Source: Alentia gelatinosa
Taxonomy: Eukaryota; Annelida; Polychaeta; Phyllodocida; Polynoidae
Length of the DNA stretch: 64,000 bases
Direction of reading: 5' to 3'
NCBI GenBank assembly: GCA_950022655.1
Contig: OX465581.1
Coordinates: 30,971,300 to 31,035,299, forward strand
Numbering within the stretch: position 1 is the stretch's first letter; each line of letters opens with the position of its first letter. The notes beneath the pieces were generated by a model, which searched no databases, was not told the origin of the DNA, and saw only the letters and a program-made list of their open reading frames with translations. This document shows positions 9,561 to 22,783 of this stretch, piece after piece. Both the position numbers and the translations under genes were made by a program.

Positions 9561-12500
9561 TTGTTCCTGTACATATCCCAACATGGTGTCACACTGCCTT
9601 GCTCACACACCGGGGTTTGCACAGCCAGATCTGTGCAGTGTGTGGAGGCATGTTTGACTTGCCCCTATTGAATGAATGGGGAACGAGCGATGCACAATAA
9701 TGCTGTCAACATCCACAAGACAGTTTCATGGAACTGTCACCCCAGCGGCATCGGTCAGGTGCCCGGCTCAGTGGAAGCAGTCACTGGGCGCCTGCTGGGC
9801 AGTGTATGGGCCCCATGTGGTCGTCGGCAAGCTATAATAAGGTGGGTTGATGGAAGAGCACATTTCAGGCCGGCCAGGTGGCCGTCCCTGGCGGTGACCA
9901 CCAGCAGGAGGGCTACTTACATGCCTGCAGAATGCCTATCTGGTGGAACACTCACTTTAGGCAATAAGTAGCATAATCCACATGAAAATATGCTGAGTGG
10001 CGTTCGAAAATTAAAAAGGCTCACTGTTACTCTGTATTGTACCAGGAAATGGTTGAAATGACATGCCGGCCATCCTTTTGGAAACAAAGGTAATTTTCTT
10101 AATGGCCATTGTCCCAAATGCTGGTTACGATGGCTTTGCACGATTTCAATAGAATATAGACGGCTGTAAGCATATTTTGTATTTCAATGGTATTTAAATG
10201 AATAAATGCAATATATTCATTGACCTACATTACTGATACGGTTTCCATAAAGAATACCCTACGATGTTGAGTATGAATACATGGGGCAAATACATTGGAT
10301 AAATAACCCTAATGATATAACTTATTTTGGTTGATGTTACAGTCGAAATGAGGTATTGCCATGCAATCCATCCGTTCTATTGAAACCCGTTTTTGTGTGT
10401 AGAGAGTACATGTATATTGCAATGAGCAAATAATTTAATACGTATTCTGCAGCATCTTAGTCATACTAAGATACACTATTTGTTCATGGCCGCATGGGCT
10501 AGGTGCGGAATCGATTGCTCTAATATCGATCTAATGTTCTGGAGGAGGAACTTGCTTAGCCCGATAAAAACCATAGCCTGAGAATAGGGTCATCCCAATC
10601 GAACCCCCCAAAAGAAAACTATTATTGGTATGCATAGGTTTATTACAGTCCAGTCGTGGTATTCTACGTACAGCGTAGGTAACATGAATAGTTTCTGCAT
10701 ATGTATTTCTCTCGACTTCTGTCCAGCTGACTGCCAACGCCCAGTTGTTCCATGTCCAAACGCGCCGAGCTGGATGCCCTGCTTCAGTCAGTGAGTACAG
10801 AACCCGCGCACAGGATTGCCAGGCACCATTCCGCACCCTAGGTCCCAACGATAGCCTCCGCCGAGTCTGCAGGTACAAAACACATCTATTATTTATTGAC
10901 ATTCCCAGCTAGTACCGTAAATCCCCATTATTAAGGCGTGTTCTTGGAAATGATCTATGAAATGTAATTATATTCATTGAAGAAAGGGTTTACACATTCC
11001 TGTGACTTCGGCAACTGTCTGAATCGACCAGGACTAAAATAATGAAACCCCAGCAAATGCTAATCTAATTTTACTATCCTTTTTGGAGGGATGGGGTCTA
11101 CGTTAAGCTGCCACATAGGGTATTTATTTTGTTTATTCAGAGTAGACCTGTTCTACTTTTTAGCCATTGCCTCTTTTTGTAATATTCATATAGCTCTCGA
11201 TTCAGACCAATACACGTTGGTCTTATCAGAAATAGATATTCCTGAATATGCGTGACTCACTCTTGTATCGCCTGCTAGTGCCAATGCCTTTACCCATAAG
11301 GGACGATAATGCGTATGGTTTTCCTCAACTGGAGCTCAATATGATACAGACCTTATATCCATAACCAGAGAATTTAAGGTAGTTAGTATTACCTTGATAT
11401 TTTCAAGAGGGGTATCTAGTCTGACTGATGAAAACAATTTGCGTATTACACTGACAGCGCTCTTCTATACTCAATTGTGATGTATTTCTTGATAGTGAAC
11501 TAGTACACTAAGTACATTAGTGACACATATGTACTATATTCAAAACAGGAAAAAAAACAATGTATGTATGCCAATTACAACCCCACCCTACTGTAGAATG
11601 CAATGTGATACTAATTTTTTAAAAGTGAATTTCCCTATTTTTTCGGATAGACACTATTGCATACGTGCATGCATAGGTTATTCTTAATAGTTAAGGCCAT
11701 ATTGTACACTTCGGTGCATCCAAAGCTAAGGATGGAAAACCATGGCATTTACATTGAATTTGAATAAGATGATCTCAAAGTGAAATCATCTGTATCTTTA
11801 GAAAATAGGGTTTTTATAGTTTTTCTGAGGTATTCTTTTCTATAATATTTTTTGTATAATAATTCTATAATGTAATACTATACATTCAAGTGTATACACC
11901 ATTGTCCCTCTCTTTTAAATGAACTGAAGAAACCCTGATTTTTTCCAGCACATTTAGGTCTATTCACATTTGTTTGGTTTATAAAGATTTATAAACACAA
12001 AAATGGGATAGGCAATTCCTCAGCATAAACATTTCTTTCATGTTTTCAGACACCTCTGTCTGTGTGTGTTAAGGAAATGAATCTTTTCTTTCATGATTTT
12101 AAAGGAAGTTCAAGGAGGCTGAGCCATGTATGAAAATTCTCCACTCGGAATGCTCCAGTCTGCGCATGTTTGTGAACACCGCCGAATACCAGCTGCGTCA
12201 GGATCTTCGACCAATTTGCTGATTTGGCAGCCGAAATGAGATGATAATATCAGCCGACTCCATATACCCTTCTAATATAACACCTCTTTATGTTGTATGC
12301 CCCATGTGAATTCTCTAGAAATAAACTCTACTAATAATCAGAAGCAGTTTAAAAAAAAATCATTTTTAGCAGTCACAGATAATATGGAATTTATATACAC
12401 AATTTTTTTAAATATAGTTTTATTGACCTTCGACCTTTCGGTCGTTCTTCCAAGCAATACATGCTGCAAGCAAAGCAAGACATGGTGTCGTAACTCAACA

Positions 12501-12999
12501 TGGTGATTGAAATACATGATCGTAATTACAGATGAAATTTTCAGTCATTTGTCTGTATCCCATATAACAGACTTAAACCACTACAGCATTTGTACTTGTC
12601 TAGACTGGTTACTTATTGTATACTATATTGTGTTTGATGTTATCAGATTTTGCACCTTCATAGATACTTCTTTTTTAAAATACGTTTTGAGTCAGTTTTT
12701 TTTACTTCTTTCGTCAGTGAGTTCCAGATGGTTGACGCAGTATACATAGATGACCTATTGGCAATAGTACTCTAACAGTTCCTAATAATAAGACTAGACG
12801 CCTCTCTCTCGGTGTTTTAACAGATCATTTTAACAACAACTCAACATTACTAATTGGCCGATCTTCAATGTAGGATTCCTGCCTAAATGGAATCCACAAG
12901 CCCCTGCATAAAAATCTGTACTTTTGTGGCGTGATGTCAATCGAAAATGAACAGTGATCTCCAATAGGTAGAAAACATGTTTTCACTATCCTGATACTC
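9561..12999. other. No gene recognised with confidence
   Basis: AT-rich sequence without recognisable coding domains apart from the candidate exon at 10531-10880 listed separately. I see no clear transposon ends here. Confidence 0.4.
10531..10880 (-). CDS. Candidate terminal exon of an unrecognised gene
   Basis: On the minus strand an acceptor-like TTTGTACCTGCAG ends at about 10870, followed by an open frame of roughly 110 codons to a stop at 10531-10533. The frame is rich in Trp, Arg and Tyr in its first two thirds and ends with a glycine-rich hydrophobic stretch (GGSIGMTLFSGYGF) that could be a short membrane segment. An ATTAAA signal lies about 95 bp downstream (near 10435). I do not recognise the protein and could not find upstream exons, so chance openness is a real alternative. 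Confidence 0.2.
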
Positions 13000-13004
13000 A
13001 TACT

Positions 13005-14890
13005 TCAGTCAGGTACTTCCCTCAATTTGCTAAACACCAAAATCTTATCATTGAGATTTCTCATAATGTATTCCACATGTTTTATGTAAGATAGATTTGA
13101 ATCAACTATGGCACCAAGATAATTCATTTCATCACTGGTCTGTATTACACATTCTTTCAGATAAAGGTCCCTTTTCATTATTTTATGCAACTTTTGTTTA
13201 TTACCATGATAGATTGCCCTAGTCTTGTTAGCATTGATGGTTAGTCTATTAGCCTTGTACCAGTTTTCAATTTTTCTTAGTTTGATCTGAATTTCGGTCT
13301 CCACAGTTTGAATGTCTTTTCCCTTTGCTAGAATCATAAGATTGTCTGCGTACATGATATTCTGTTGAGTTCAGATAATCACGCAAGTCGTTCACATATA
13401 TGAGGAATAGTAGAGGGCCCAGTATGGAACCCTGCGACACTCCCATATCAACCCGACATTGGTCCGAACTTTATTCGCCATATGAGGTGAAGCATTTACG
13501 GTTTTCTAGCTATGAAGCAAACCAGCAAATCAGTAGTGGACCAACTCCATCCTCTGCCAGTTTATAGAGTAATACACGGTGATTGACACAATCAAAGGCC
13601 TTGGCAATATCCACATACACTGCGATATTCAAATATTCTAATAATTTCAGCACTGCACCTCCTATCCCGTGTTTATTCAGAAATCCAACTTGTCTATCAC
13701 TAAAGTAATTTTTACTTTCCAAATAGTGGTACAGTTGGCTGTGTATCTTACCTGGAACAGGCAATATGCAGACTGGCCTCCAATTGGTTATAATTTGCAT
13801 ATCACCTTTCTTGGGGAGTGGAGATATTCAACCTTCCTTCCATTGCTGGGGGAAGCTGGAGGTCCTCACAAGAATTTTCATTACCTCAGTTATCACACTT
13901 ATGGAATTCATCATGGCACCCCTCAAAAAAGTCGCACCCATCGCTGTAATGCCTGACGATTTGTAGGTTTTGATTTTACTTACTATTTTTCAGATGTTGT
14001 TCTCGTCAATATCTGCTAAGTCTATTTCGAATCCATTTACATTCACCCTACTAACATATTGTAACATTGCTTCTTTTCCCAATTTTCCTTCTAATTTGTT
14101 TCCTATTGATGTAAAAAAAGTTGTTCGCATACTGAACACAATCTGGCATATTCAAAATACTGCCATCCTCGTCCTTGAAGCAAATAACTTGCGCCTGAGA
14201 TGGTGGTTTAATCACTTTATTCATTTCAGCCCAGTACTTCCTGTGGTCCCTTTTAGTTTTTTTCTAACTGTTGTTTTATGAAACACCTTTTGTCTTCTGC
14301 TAAACCCTTTTTAATTTCCTTTGTTAACCTTTTTAGTTCTAACATAGTTTTCAACACATCATCGCTGTATCTGGAAATTCTCTTACTCGTTCCTTTTCCT
14401 TTATTAGCTTCCTACACAAACTCTATTTGCATGATATTAGTAGCTTCAATTCCCTGGACATCCAAGGAGAGTCTAGGAATTTTATGTGTCATTCTTTGAG
14501 TGGTGCCATTTCATTAAGATATTCTGTCACAGAGGAAAACCATGTACTCCACAATCTAATACCATCATTCTTATCTGCAACTCCATTGGTTGCCTCCAAT
14601 GTGCGGATGCGCAGGTCTTGATAAGAAATGTTCCTATTATTCCGGGTAAACTGTTTCCCAGAGTTGTGCGTGTTACTTTTTTTTTTTACACCGAAAACTA
14701 CCAGATGATCACTTAAGTAAACATCCAGAGTACCTTTTTGACTTATATGCTTTGCATTGGTGATCCCAGTGTCTAGGCTTGTACTATTGCCATACCCCTA
14801 TTTATTGCCATTTTCTATTTGTTTTGAACTATGATTTCTGTGCAAGAGTAAAGTCAATACAGGTATTTAGCTCCATAAGAACTATCTGCC
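13005..14890 (-). pseudogene. Decayed non-LTR retrotransposon (endonuclease-RT)
   Basis: Read on the minus strand, an SDH motif typical of the C-terminal part of APE-type endonucleases appears near 14715. It is followed by RT blocks NWRPVCILPVPGKI (near 13790), VDIAKAFDCVNH (near 13600), SQGSILGPLLFLIYVNDL (near 13430) and a catalytic block read as MYADN (near 13350), then thumb-region sequence to 13005. The reading frame changes repeatedly and the second catalytic aspartate is replaced by asparagine. The block order and spacing suit the Jockey/CR1-like superfamily of LINEs. No 3' tail was recognised. Confidence 0.8.
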
Positions 14891-15750
14891 CCAAAAGTAA
14901 TGTATTCTTATTATCAGTCAATTTTTGGAGACATGGTAGACATTTTCGAACGTTAAATATTCAACACTATTTGTAGCAGCACCCACACTTAATCATGTCA
15001 GAACTGTGCTGCTGTCTGGTGGATACTTTGAGTACTAACAAATGAACGGTGCTACCACATAATGTATATTTCAGTACTAACTGATAACCTCAAACCAAAC
15101 ACTCATCAAGTTTAGCACCCTGTAGATAGGGCATTGTGTTCATATAAGCTAAAAGTAATATAATTTGATTTACACATGATATCAACATACAGATAAAGTT
15201 TATACTTATTGTTTTATAATGTCCAAATGGATTAGCTATAAACTGAAGTTTAATAAAGAATGACATCAGTATCATCTTAAACTGTCATCTGGGGCACCTA
15301 CAGTCAAATCTTCACCCCACAACCCCTGCATGTACCGTAATTGCTTGAAGGCTGCAGGAAGATGTGTTCGAGAGATGGAAGTCGACCACATAGGGATGTA
15401 GGCATGTGAACAAAGCAACAAGTACAAAATCTAAGGTCAGATTATCAAACAAGCCATTGGTGTCCAAATTGTGTCAGAAAACGTCATGACAAGAAAAAGG
15501 CATCATGTTGGGTCTACTCATCACATCGCCGGAGAAGCAGACAAATTAGTGAAGTACCATAACTTGTTAACATCAATTAATGATACTTAATGGTCTAATT
15601 TTTCCATGATTTAATGACTCTCAAATGTTTTTCTTGTGAATCAATATTCTGACAGCTTAAAACCAAGGACTCTATTAAGGGTAATACTATGCCTTTTTTA
15701 TGGTTGCTAATATTACATGTTTACTGATTTGTTTTCTTGAATCATTAACA
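14891..15750. other. No gene recognised
   Basis: Spacer between the LINE remnant and the BEL/Pao remnant. I looked for a 5' LTR of the BEL element here and could not define one. Confidence 0.4.
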
Positions 15751-17050
15751 TCTATTGCAGGACTTAAATTTCAAACAAGTATTCCTGTTTATAGATCTCA
15801 ATAATTTTCAGTATGTGTGGGGTCAGGATGATAAATTGCAGGAGGTAGAGGGGCAGGGTGAAACCCTTCAAAGTAGGTCGACAGCACTAAGAAGAAACAG
15901 AAGAAACTTGAAGAAACAGAAGAAGAGGTTGATGACTATGTTGGCCCAAAGTGCAGCACATGCACATCTAGACCGACAGAGAAATTTTCAGAATTCCAGG
16001 AAAGGGAGAGGGAGAAGAAGGAAAGACATCTGAGGAGGATGACTCAACAGCAATACAACCACTTGAAGGCAGAGGCAAAAGCTGATAGAACAAAGTTCAA
16101 AGGGTATCCCACAGAAGAGGACCTGACATCAATCCTTATTTCAGTGCAGAAAAGTCACGATGATGCTATTCAGAGCTATGAAGCTCTGTGGGAGATCTGC
16201 CCACCAGAACAAGAGATGCGAAGGCAAATTGACACTTGTAGTGCTGTCACAAAGGCACTATTAAACCACATGACATGAAAAAACATGAATATACATCTGT
16301 CTTCAGCTCTGTTGCCTCTGGAGCAACACAACGTAGTCACCATTTGAATTCATCCCAGTCGTCATCCACAAAAAGACTGCAAGCTGCTGTTGAGCTCGCA
16401 GCTAGGGAAGCAGAATTGAAGGCACTGATGGATAGAGAAGAAAAGTAAGCTGAGCTTGAAGCACACAAGCACAAACAAGAAGAAGAACTAGAACGGAAAA
16501 GACATGACATTACTCGTCTGGAGAAACAGAAGGAAGTGTAGACAGCCCATGCAAGGTTCTTAAGTTGTCTTAATATTGAAGATTGCAAGAGTTTACTTCA
16601 AGATAAACATCTTGGCCTAAATGTAGACCTTCTTCATAGTGAATCAAAGATGTCTCCTGGCAGACCGGTCAAGGCACAACAGACAGAAAATACAGCAACA
16701 CTCTTAAAAGCCCTAACAGAATCAATGAGTCTCAGTCAACTACCAGCGCCCGAGCTATCCATCTTCAATGGTGATCCTCTGCAGTAGACGACTGGAAGTC
16801 ATCCTTCATCACCCTAATTGACACCAGAGGCTCATCACCAAGTGAAAAGTTTTATCTCAGATGTTATGTGGGCGGCAAAGCTAAGAGAGATTGGCTCACA
16901 TTACGTTGGAACTGTACTGTGCATTCCGCAATGAGGAAAAAGGAGAAGTACCCAACATTCAACGAGTCAGTAGACTTTGTTGGAGACAAGGCTGAGATTG
17001 CATGTAATCCCATATCATCGCTCAATGCTCTGTGATCCTTAGATGCCCCT

Positions 17051-17521
17051 GTGTCAAATTCAAAGTCAGCAAGCAACAGACTTGATACCAAGCTGAATAA
17101 GGCAAGTGCCACGACAACGACAACTGATGGGAAATCCACAACAGATGGACAGAAGGGAGACCAAAAGATGTCCTACTTTTTATGTGAGAATGAGGGCCAC
17201 ACTCTAAGTAAATGTTCAAGGAAAACCATGGATAACAAGAGGAAGTTTGTCAGGGAAAAACATTTTTGCTTTGGATGTTTAAAGAGAGGACATCACTCTA
17301 GGGACTGTAGGAGACGACATACCTGTGAAAAATGCCAACGTAAACATCCAACCTGTCTACATGATGAAGCATACAAGCCTGACCAGTTGGAAGTAAAGTG
17401 TCAAGACCGAGCAAAAATCATCAGTGAAAGAAGTATAGTCTGCTCTTTCTCTGAATGTGAACATTGGGGGCGAAACCAACACATCAACCGTCATTCCAGT
17501 ATGGGTCTCAACTACTGCTAA
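17051..17521 (+). pseudogene. BEL/Pao gag zinc-knuckle segment
   Basis: 156 codons containing three cysteine-rich blocks: C-E-N-E-G-H-T-L-S-K-C, C-F-G-C-L-K-R-G-H-H-S-R-D-C and C-E-K-C-Q-R-K-H-P-T-C. This arrangement of degenerate CCHC knuckles before the protease is characteristic of Pao-family gag proteins, which package the element's RNA. The reading frame ends at 17521 just before the protease block. Confidence 0.75.
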
Positions 17522-18054
17522 CTCAGGAAGGGAAAAACTTGTGTAGGCCTTGCTCGACACACAAAGTGACACCACCTTCATCATTGAGGAAATCTGTGAA
17601 TCACTGAATGCAGACTCTACACCAGTGGGACTTAAACTGATGACCATGATGTCTCAAAACTCAGGGTAAGTGTGTCACTGCTCTTCAAGTTAGAGGGTTC
17701 AGTTCGGCTACAAGAATAGACCTTCCCCATGAATATACTCGTGATTTCATCCTGGTGGACAGGTCTCACATTCCTACTTGTGAGACAGCCAGAAGTTGGG
17801 CTCATCTGGTTACTATAGATGAGCTACCAGAACTAAAGGGGTGTGAAGTTGGCCTACTTATCAGCTACAACTGTTCTCAAGCATTAGCACCCTGCCAAGT
17901 CATCATAGGCAAGGATAAAGAGCCATATATGCACAAAGGACAGATTTTGGATGGAGCATAGTTGGATGTGCATCTCCACGCCTTGACATAGGAAACAACT
18001 CTGCCTTCACTCATCGCATCGCTGTTAGAGAGCTCCCAGTTGTGATGCCAACTG

Positions 18055-18970
18055 ATGCAATCTATACTAGAATCTGATTTTGTGGATGTCAAGCTCGATA
18101 TCAAACGTACATACCAGGATGACTTACTCTTCCTGAAAAGTTTTGGGGCAGAAATAAGGAAAAGTGAAGACCAACACTATGAGATGCCCCTTCCTTTTAG
18201 AATTTCCCCAAACCTGCCATACAACAAAAAACTGGCCATCACAAGACTAGCACACTTGAAGAAAAGACTTGTAAAGGATAAGAAATACAGTGACCATTAC
18301 AACTTCATGAACGATGCCATAAAGAAAGGCGATGCTGAGCGTGTCACTGGTGAGTATGCAGTTGGGGAAACATGGTACATCCCTCATCACAGTGTGTTGT
18401 ATTCGATTGCTCAGCAAGATATCAAGGGATTTCACTGAATGAACACCTAACAGGGCCTGAATTGACAAATGGATTAGTTAGTGTGCTTTGCAGGCTCCAC
18501 AAACATCCTGTAGCCATAATGTGTGACATTGAAAAAATGTTCCACCAATTCCATGTAAAAGAAATGGATCGTGACTATTTGAGGTTCTTATGGTGGAAGA
18601 ATGGTGATATCAAGCAAGATCCTATTGAGTTCAGAATGAAGGTCCACTTGTTCAGAACAGCATCCTCCCCTGGCTGTGCCAACCATGGACTGAAATATTT
18701 CACCAGTTAGCATGAAGCAGAATTTCCACAGGCTTCTAGCTTTATCAGTCAAAACTTCTATGTGGATGATGGTGTGACTAGTGTCAAGGATGCAAAATCT
18801 GCTATTTCACTCATCAAGGAAGAAAGGCAGCTCTGCTCTTGAGGAAGTCTGTGACTCATACAAATTCATATTGAATGATCGAACAGTCTTGGAGAGCATA
18901 CCTCCATCTGAGGGAGCCACTGATATGAAGGATCTCAATCTGAGTTTTCGAGGAATTACCAATTGAAAGA
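18055..18970 (+). pseudogene. BEL/Pao reverse transcriptase fragments
   Basis: Two open frames (18055-18438 and 18372-18710) carry conserved RT palm blocks such as AIMCDIEKMFHQF and FRTASSPGCANHGLKY. The catalytic box is present as FYVDDGVTS near 18760 after a stop codon at 18708-18710. The catalytic aspartates survive but the frame does not. Confidence 0.8.
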
Positions 18971-20030
18971 GCCCTTGGCATACAATGGCATGTGGAATCT
19001 GACCACTTTGGCACATCACTGTCAGGGATCAACCTCTAACTCTATGTGGCATACTTTTTACAGTTGCTTCTGTATATGATCCCCTAGACTTCGTTGCTCC
19101 CTTCATACTCAATGGTAAACGGATCCTTCAGGAAATGTGCAGTCAAGGAACTGGCTGGGATGATCCCATTCCAGATGTACTCCAACCTCAATATTAGTGT
19201 TGGCGAACAGATCTTATCCACCTTGGTCAACTCACCTTAGGCTATGGCCAATGCTCATATCTCCACCTGAAGGATGACAAGAATATGGTACAGTATTCCC
19301 TTGTCATGGGCAAATCCTGTGTATCTCCAATGAAGGTGACTGCTATACCCCGGTTGGAGCTCTCCGCTGCAGTAGTTTCAGTCAGAGTCAGCAATGTACT
19401 CAAAGAAGAATTGGAGTATGAGGAAATTAAAGAACACTTTTGGACCGATTCAAGGGTTGTGCTCGGCTATATTGGAAATGTAGCCCGCCATTTCCACACA
19501 TTCGTTGCAAACAGGGTACAATGTATACACCAGAGTACAGCACCACAGCATTATGTATCCACCAGTGACAATCCTGCTGACCACACATCATGTGGATATA
19601 CTGTTAGGTGAGATAGACGTGTAATCGGCAAGCTACTGCTGGTATGTTTGCCCGATCCTTAAAGTCACCCACACCCCACCGGGAACGTGGAGACGACCGA
19701 ATCGACGCAAATCATTTTTACCTCATGTGGATATACTTCTGCAGAGCTACAAACATCAAATTGGTGCTCCGGGCCAGCATTTCTATGAGCAAGCAAAATC
19801 ATCTTCGATGATAAAGCCCTACCAGACATCAATTGGAGATCCAGAAGTTAAAGCTGTGCAAGTACTCACTATGAATACCAAGGAAAATTTCTGTCTCATT
19901 GATCATATCTCCAAGTTCTCTGATTGGTCAAAGAGAGTGAGAGCTGTTGCCCATTTAATTCGTGTCACATGGAAGGACAAGTCCAATGGACTTGCCACAG
20001 TTGCTGAGAAAGGGAAAACTGCTTCCTTAA

Positions 20031-20560
20031 TTGTCAAGGCGGTACAACATCAAGTCTACACTATTAGTAAACAAGGGGCCAAGGTTCCTAACAACAATAA
20101 ACTCAACAGCCTTGATCCCTTTATTGACAATGAAGGAATCCTCAGGGTTGGGGAGACTTAATGAGCCAAGTCTCTCATTCAAAATGAAACACCCTACAAT
20201 TCTACCCAAGCATAGTCATATAACTGATCTCATTGTCTCCCACTACCACTCGAAGGTGCGACACCAGGGAAGAGGCATGACTACAAATGAGATTCAAACC
20301 AGTGGCTACTGGATCATTGGTTGCAGCAAAGTCGTAGCTGCTTGCATCAACAAGTGTGATAAATGTCGAAGGGTGAGAAGACCTGTGGAGGAACAACAAA
20401 TGACTAATTTGCCAGCGGAATGTGTAGAACCCACTCCACTGTTTACCTTCTGTGGTATGGATTGCTTTGGGCCCTTCTATATCAAGGCTGGCAGGAGGGA
20501 GCTGAAACGCTATGGTCTTTTATTCACCTGCATGAGTTCAAGGGCAATCCACACCAATAT
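20031..20560 (+). pseudogene. BEL/Pao integrase N-terminal fragment
   Basis: The open frame 20031-20822 begins with integrase sequence: H-Y-H and C-I-N-K-C-D-K-C zinc-binding residues, then GMDCFGPFYI, which carries the first catalytic aspartate. From about 20570 the same frame continues only through CACCAA-type repeats, so the rest of the catalytic core is missing. Confidence 0.75.
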
Positions 20561-20565
20561 TAACT

Positions 20566-21480
20566 CATACCATCAACAACAGCCTAACTCACCAATATCA
20601 ACACCCACTGATATCAACACCTACCAACAAACACCCACACCCACCACACCAACACTGGCTAATATTCACACCTATCTACAACAGCACCCACACCCACCAA
20701 TATCAACATCACCAATATCAAAACATAGTCATACCAAAACCATATCCACACCAGCCAACACCAACACTCACACCCATTCACACCAATATCCCACACCACC
20801 TGATAACAACACCCACCCATGACAAGACCTACCTATAACAACACCTACATCCAAATCAACCAGCACCAGCACTTACACCCATCTACACATCCACACCAAC
20901 AACCCACACCCAGCACACCAACATCTACCAACATCAACACCCACTTTATATATCACCCATACCCACCAACACCTACATTTATACCAATGCACCAAAACCC
21001 CATACCTACCACATCAATAGCAACATCCATGTTTGTACCAACCAACACCCACGCCAACTAACACCCATAGTCGCACCCATCCACACCAACACCCCACAGC
21101 TGCACCCACCAATATCAACACCTACGGTACCTACAACAACACCAACACCCATCAATGCCTATATCCAAACCAACCAACACCCACACTAACAAAGACCCAC
21201 AGTGACACCTATCCACATCAACACCCCACACCAGCACCCACCATTATCAAAACCTGTGCAACACACCCACATTCACCAATGCTCACATTCACACCAACCA
21301 ACACCAACACCCATACTCATCCACACATATCTCCAATATCCCACACCCGGGACACCAATACCAACACCCACACCAACCAACACAGTCACACCCATCCACA
21401 CCAACACCCCACACCAGCACCCGCCAATATCAACACCCGCTTACAACAACACCCACACCCACCAATGCACACTCACCAGA
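20566..21480 (+). repeat. CACCAA/CACCCA minisatellite
   Basis: About 900 bp of imperfect units built from ACCAACACCCACA and related variants on the plus strand. Encoded open frames (Thr-Pro-Asn-His rich) are repeat artefacts. The array starts within the BEL/Pao integrase and ends at a long guanine run. Confidence 0.9.
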
Positions 21481-21485
21481 ACCAA

Positions 21486-21545
21486 TGGGGGGGGGGGGGG
21501 GGGGGGGGGGATGGAGAGTGTGTGTGTGTGGGGGGGGGGGGGGGT
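21486..21545 (+). repeat. Poly-G tracts flanking the minisatellite
   Basis: A guanine run of about 25 bases, a TG-rich spacer and a second run of about 14 bases. Homopolymers of this length are prone to sequencing and assembly error. Confidence 0.9.
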
Positions 21546-22551
21546 GAGGAGATGGTACAATACATCAAGGAAAAAATCTCATGCCATGTACACCTTGTGA
21601 TTTTGTGCCAAACAAATATTGTAAGGGAGAAAGTCCCTATGCTTGAGATTTTGCACCGAAAGGACGTGTGGCCACACAGGTGGGAAGGCACAAGGGCCTT
21701 GTTGCTTCATTATGTTACAGTAAATTTGTAATGCCCTATATACTATTTCATAGGCAGATTCTCTTTTCCTTAAATTTAGCAACACTGAGTGGTTCTAAGG
21801 CCTGTCCTTCCCTAACTAATCCACATGCTGTTGTTTTGGAAAAGAACTTATAAATGTCTACCTCCCAGTCTAAACTCTTTTTATTATTACAATTTGACTA
21901 AAAACATAGACATTACATGAGTATAATTTTCAGATAGACTGAACTTTCATCTGAATTGTGACAAGAAAGCCTTAAAAAAAGGAAAAATTATGGACAGAGG
22001 TCAATCTCGCAACTTGATGTTCGGGTTCAGTCCCCACATAAACAGGTCTAGTCTCACCATGCCTGGGGAGGTTTATGGAGTTGCAGTGGAAGCAAGGGGG
22101 TGTTTCTCTACAGCAGTAGGTTTTCCAAAAGCAGCCGAGTGATGTAGTGTCCGCAACTGTCAACTAAAACACAGCGGCTAAGAAAAATATTTCTCACGAT
22201 CGGAATACCAAAAGGATAATTATGAAATTTCCGGTATAGGTACAAGGAGGACAATGACGCCTGGAAATGGTCGTTATTAACCAATAACGATTGTCGTGTA
22301 TGAACCCCCCCCCCCCCCCCTGGTGTAGTTTCAGGGAGATTCCTTGGAATTGCAGAACACCTTTGTCCCAGGGCCTTTCTGTGCTCCTGCCGATCGGTTT
22401 TGCAATTTATCTCACCCCTGGCATTTTCCCCCATAGACTTAATTTTGGGAACTCGTATTCGATACCCATGGAGTACTTGTATTTAGAAAACATACTCAAT
22501 GGGGGTTATGTCACAAATGTTAGCCAATTAGTCAAAGTAAGGGGGTGAGAT
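21546..22551. other. No gene recognised
   Basis: Unassigned sequence with a poly-C run at 22306-22320. A segment near 22000-22160 has short tRNA-like boxes (GGGTTCAGTCCC near 22023) but not a convincing SINE structure. Confidence 0.35.
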
Positions 22552-22783
22552 GTACTCTACTAAAGAGGAAACCTATTCAAATTTCCGGTCAGAGCTCGAT
22601 CCCATCTCGTTTTAATTACTATACTATTCATATTCGATGGGATACAAGCTCTGACCGTAAACTTTCATAGGTTTCCTTTATAATTTTTTTTTCAAGGTAC
22701 CATTATCAAGGTAGCATCGGCTTACAGCAGAGGTGTTTCAGCCACGTTCAAATAATCTTTAGGTTTCCTTTATAGTAGAGTAC
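22552..22783. mobile_element. Short TIR element (MITE-like)
   Basis: Starts GTACTCTACTAAAGAGGAAACC and ends with the near-complement GGTTTCCTTTATAGTAGAGTAC. An inner inverted repeat (GGTCAGAGCTCGATCCCAT near 22592 against ATGGGATACAAGCTCTGACC near 22640) makes most of the element foldable. Length about 232 bp, no coding capacity. The superfamily is not clear from these ends. Confidence 0.6.

Larger units (their letters stand above)
15750..20560 (+). mobile_element. Decayed BEL/Pao LTR retrotransposon
   Basis: Consecutive plus-strand blocks follow the order of a BEL/Pao polyprotein: a coiled-coil gag N-terminus (15755-16278), a gag core with an LPAPELSIFNGDPLQ block near 16745, Cys-His zinc knuckles (17190-17370), an aspartic protease (LLDTQSDTTFI near 17550), RT (18055-18970), an RNase H-like region (19285-19610) and integrase with zinc-binding histidines and cysteines (20215-20400) followed by the DCFGPFYI block near 20460. 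In-frame stops and frame changes are frequent and no LTRs could be delimited. The 3' end is lost into a minisatellite. Confidence 0.85.

Noticed and set aside
20566..21731. Long Thr/Pro/His-rich ORFs of 80-232 codons
   Set aside because: Pure products of the CACCAA minisatellite and poly-G.
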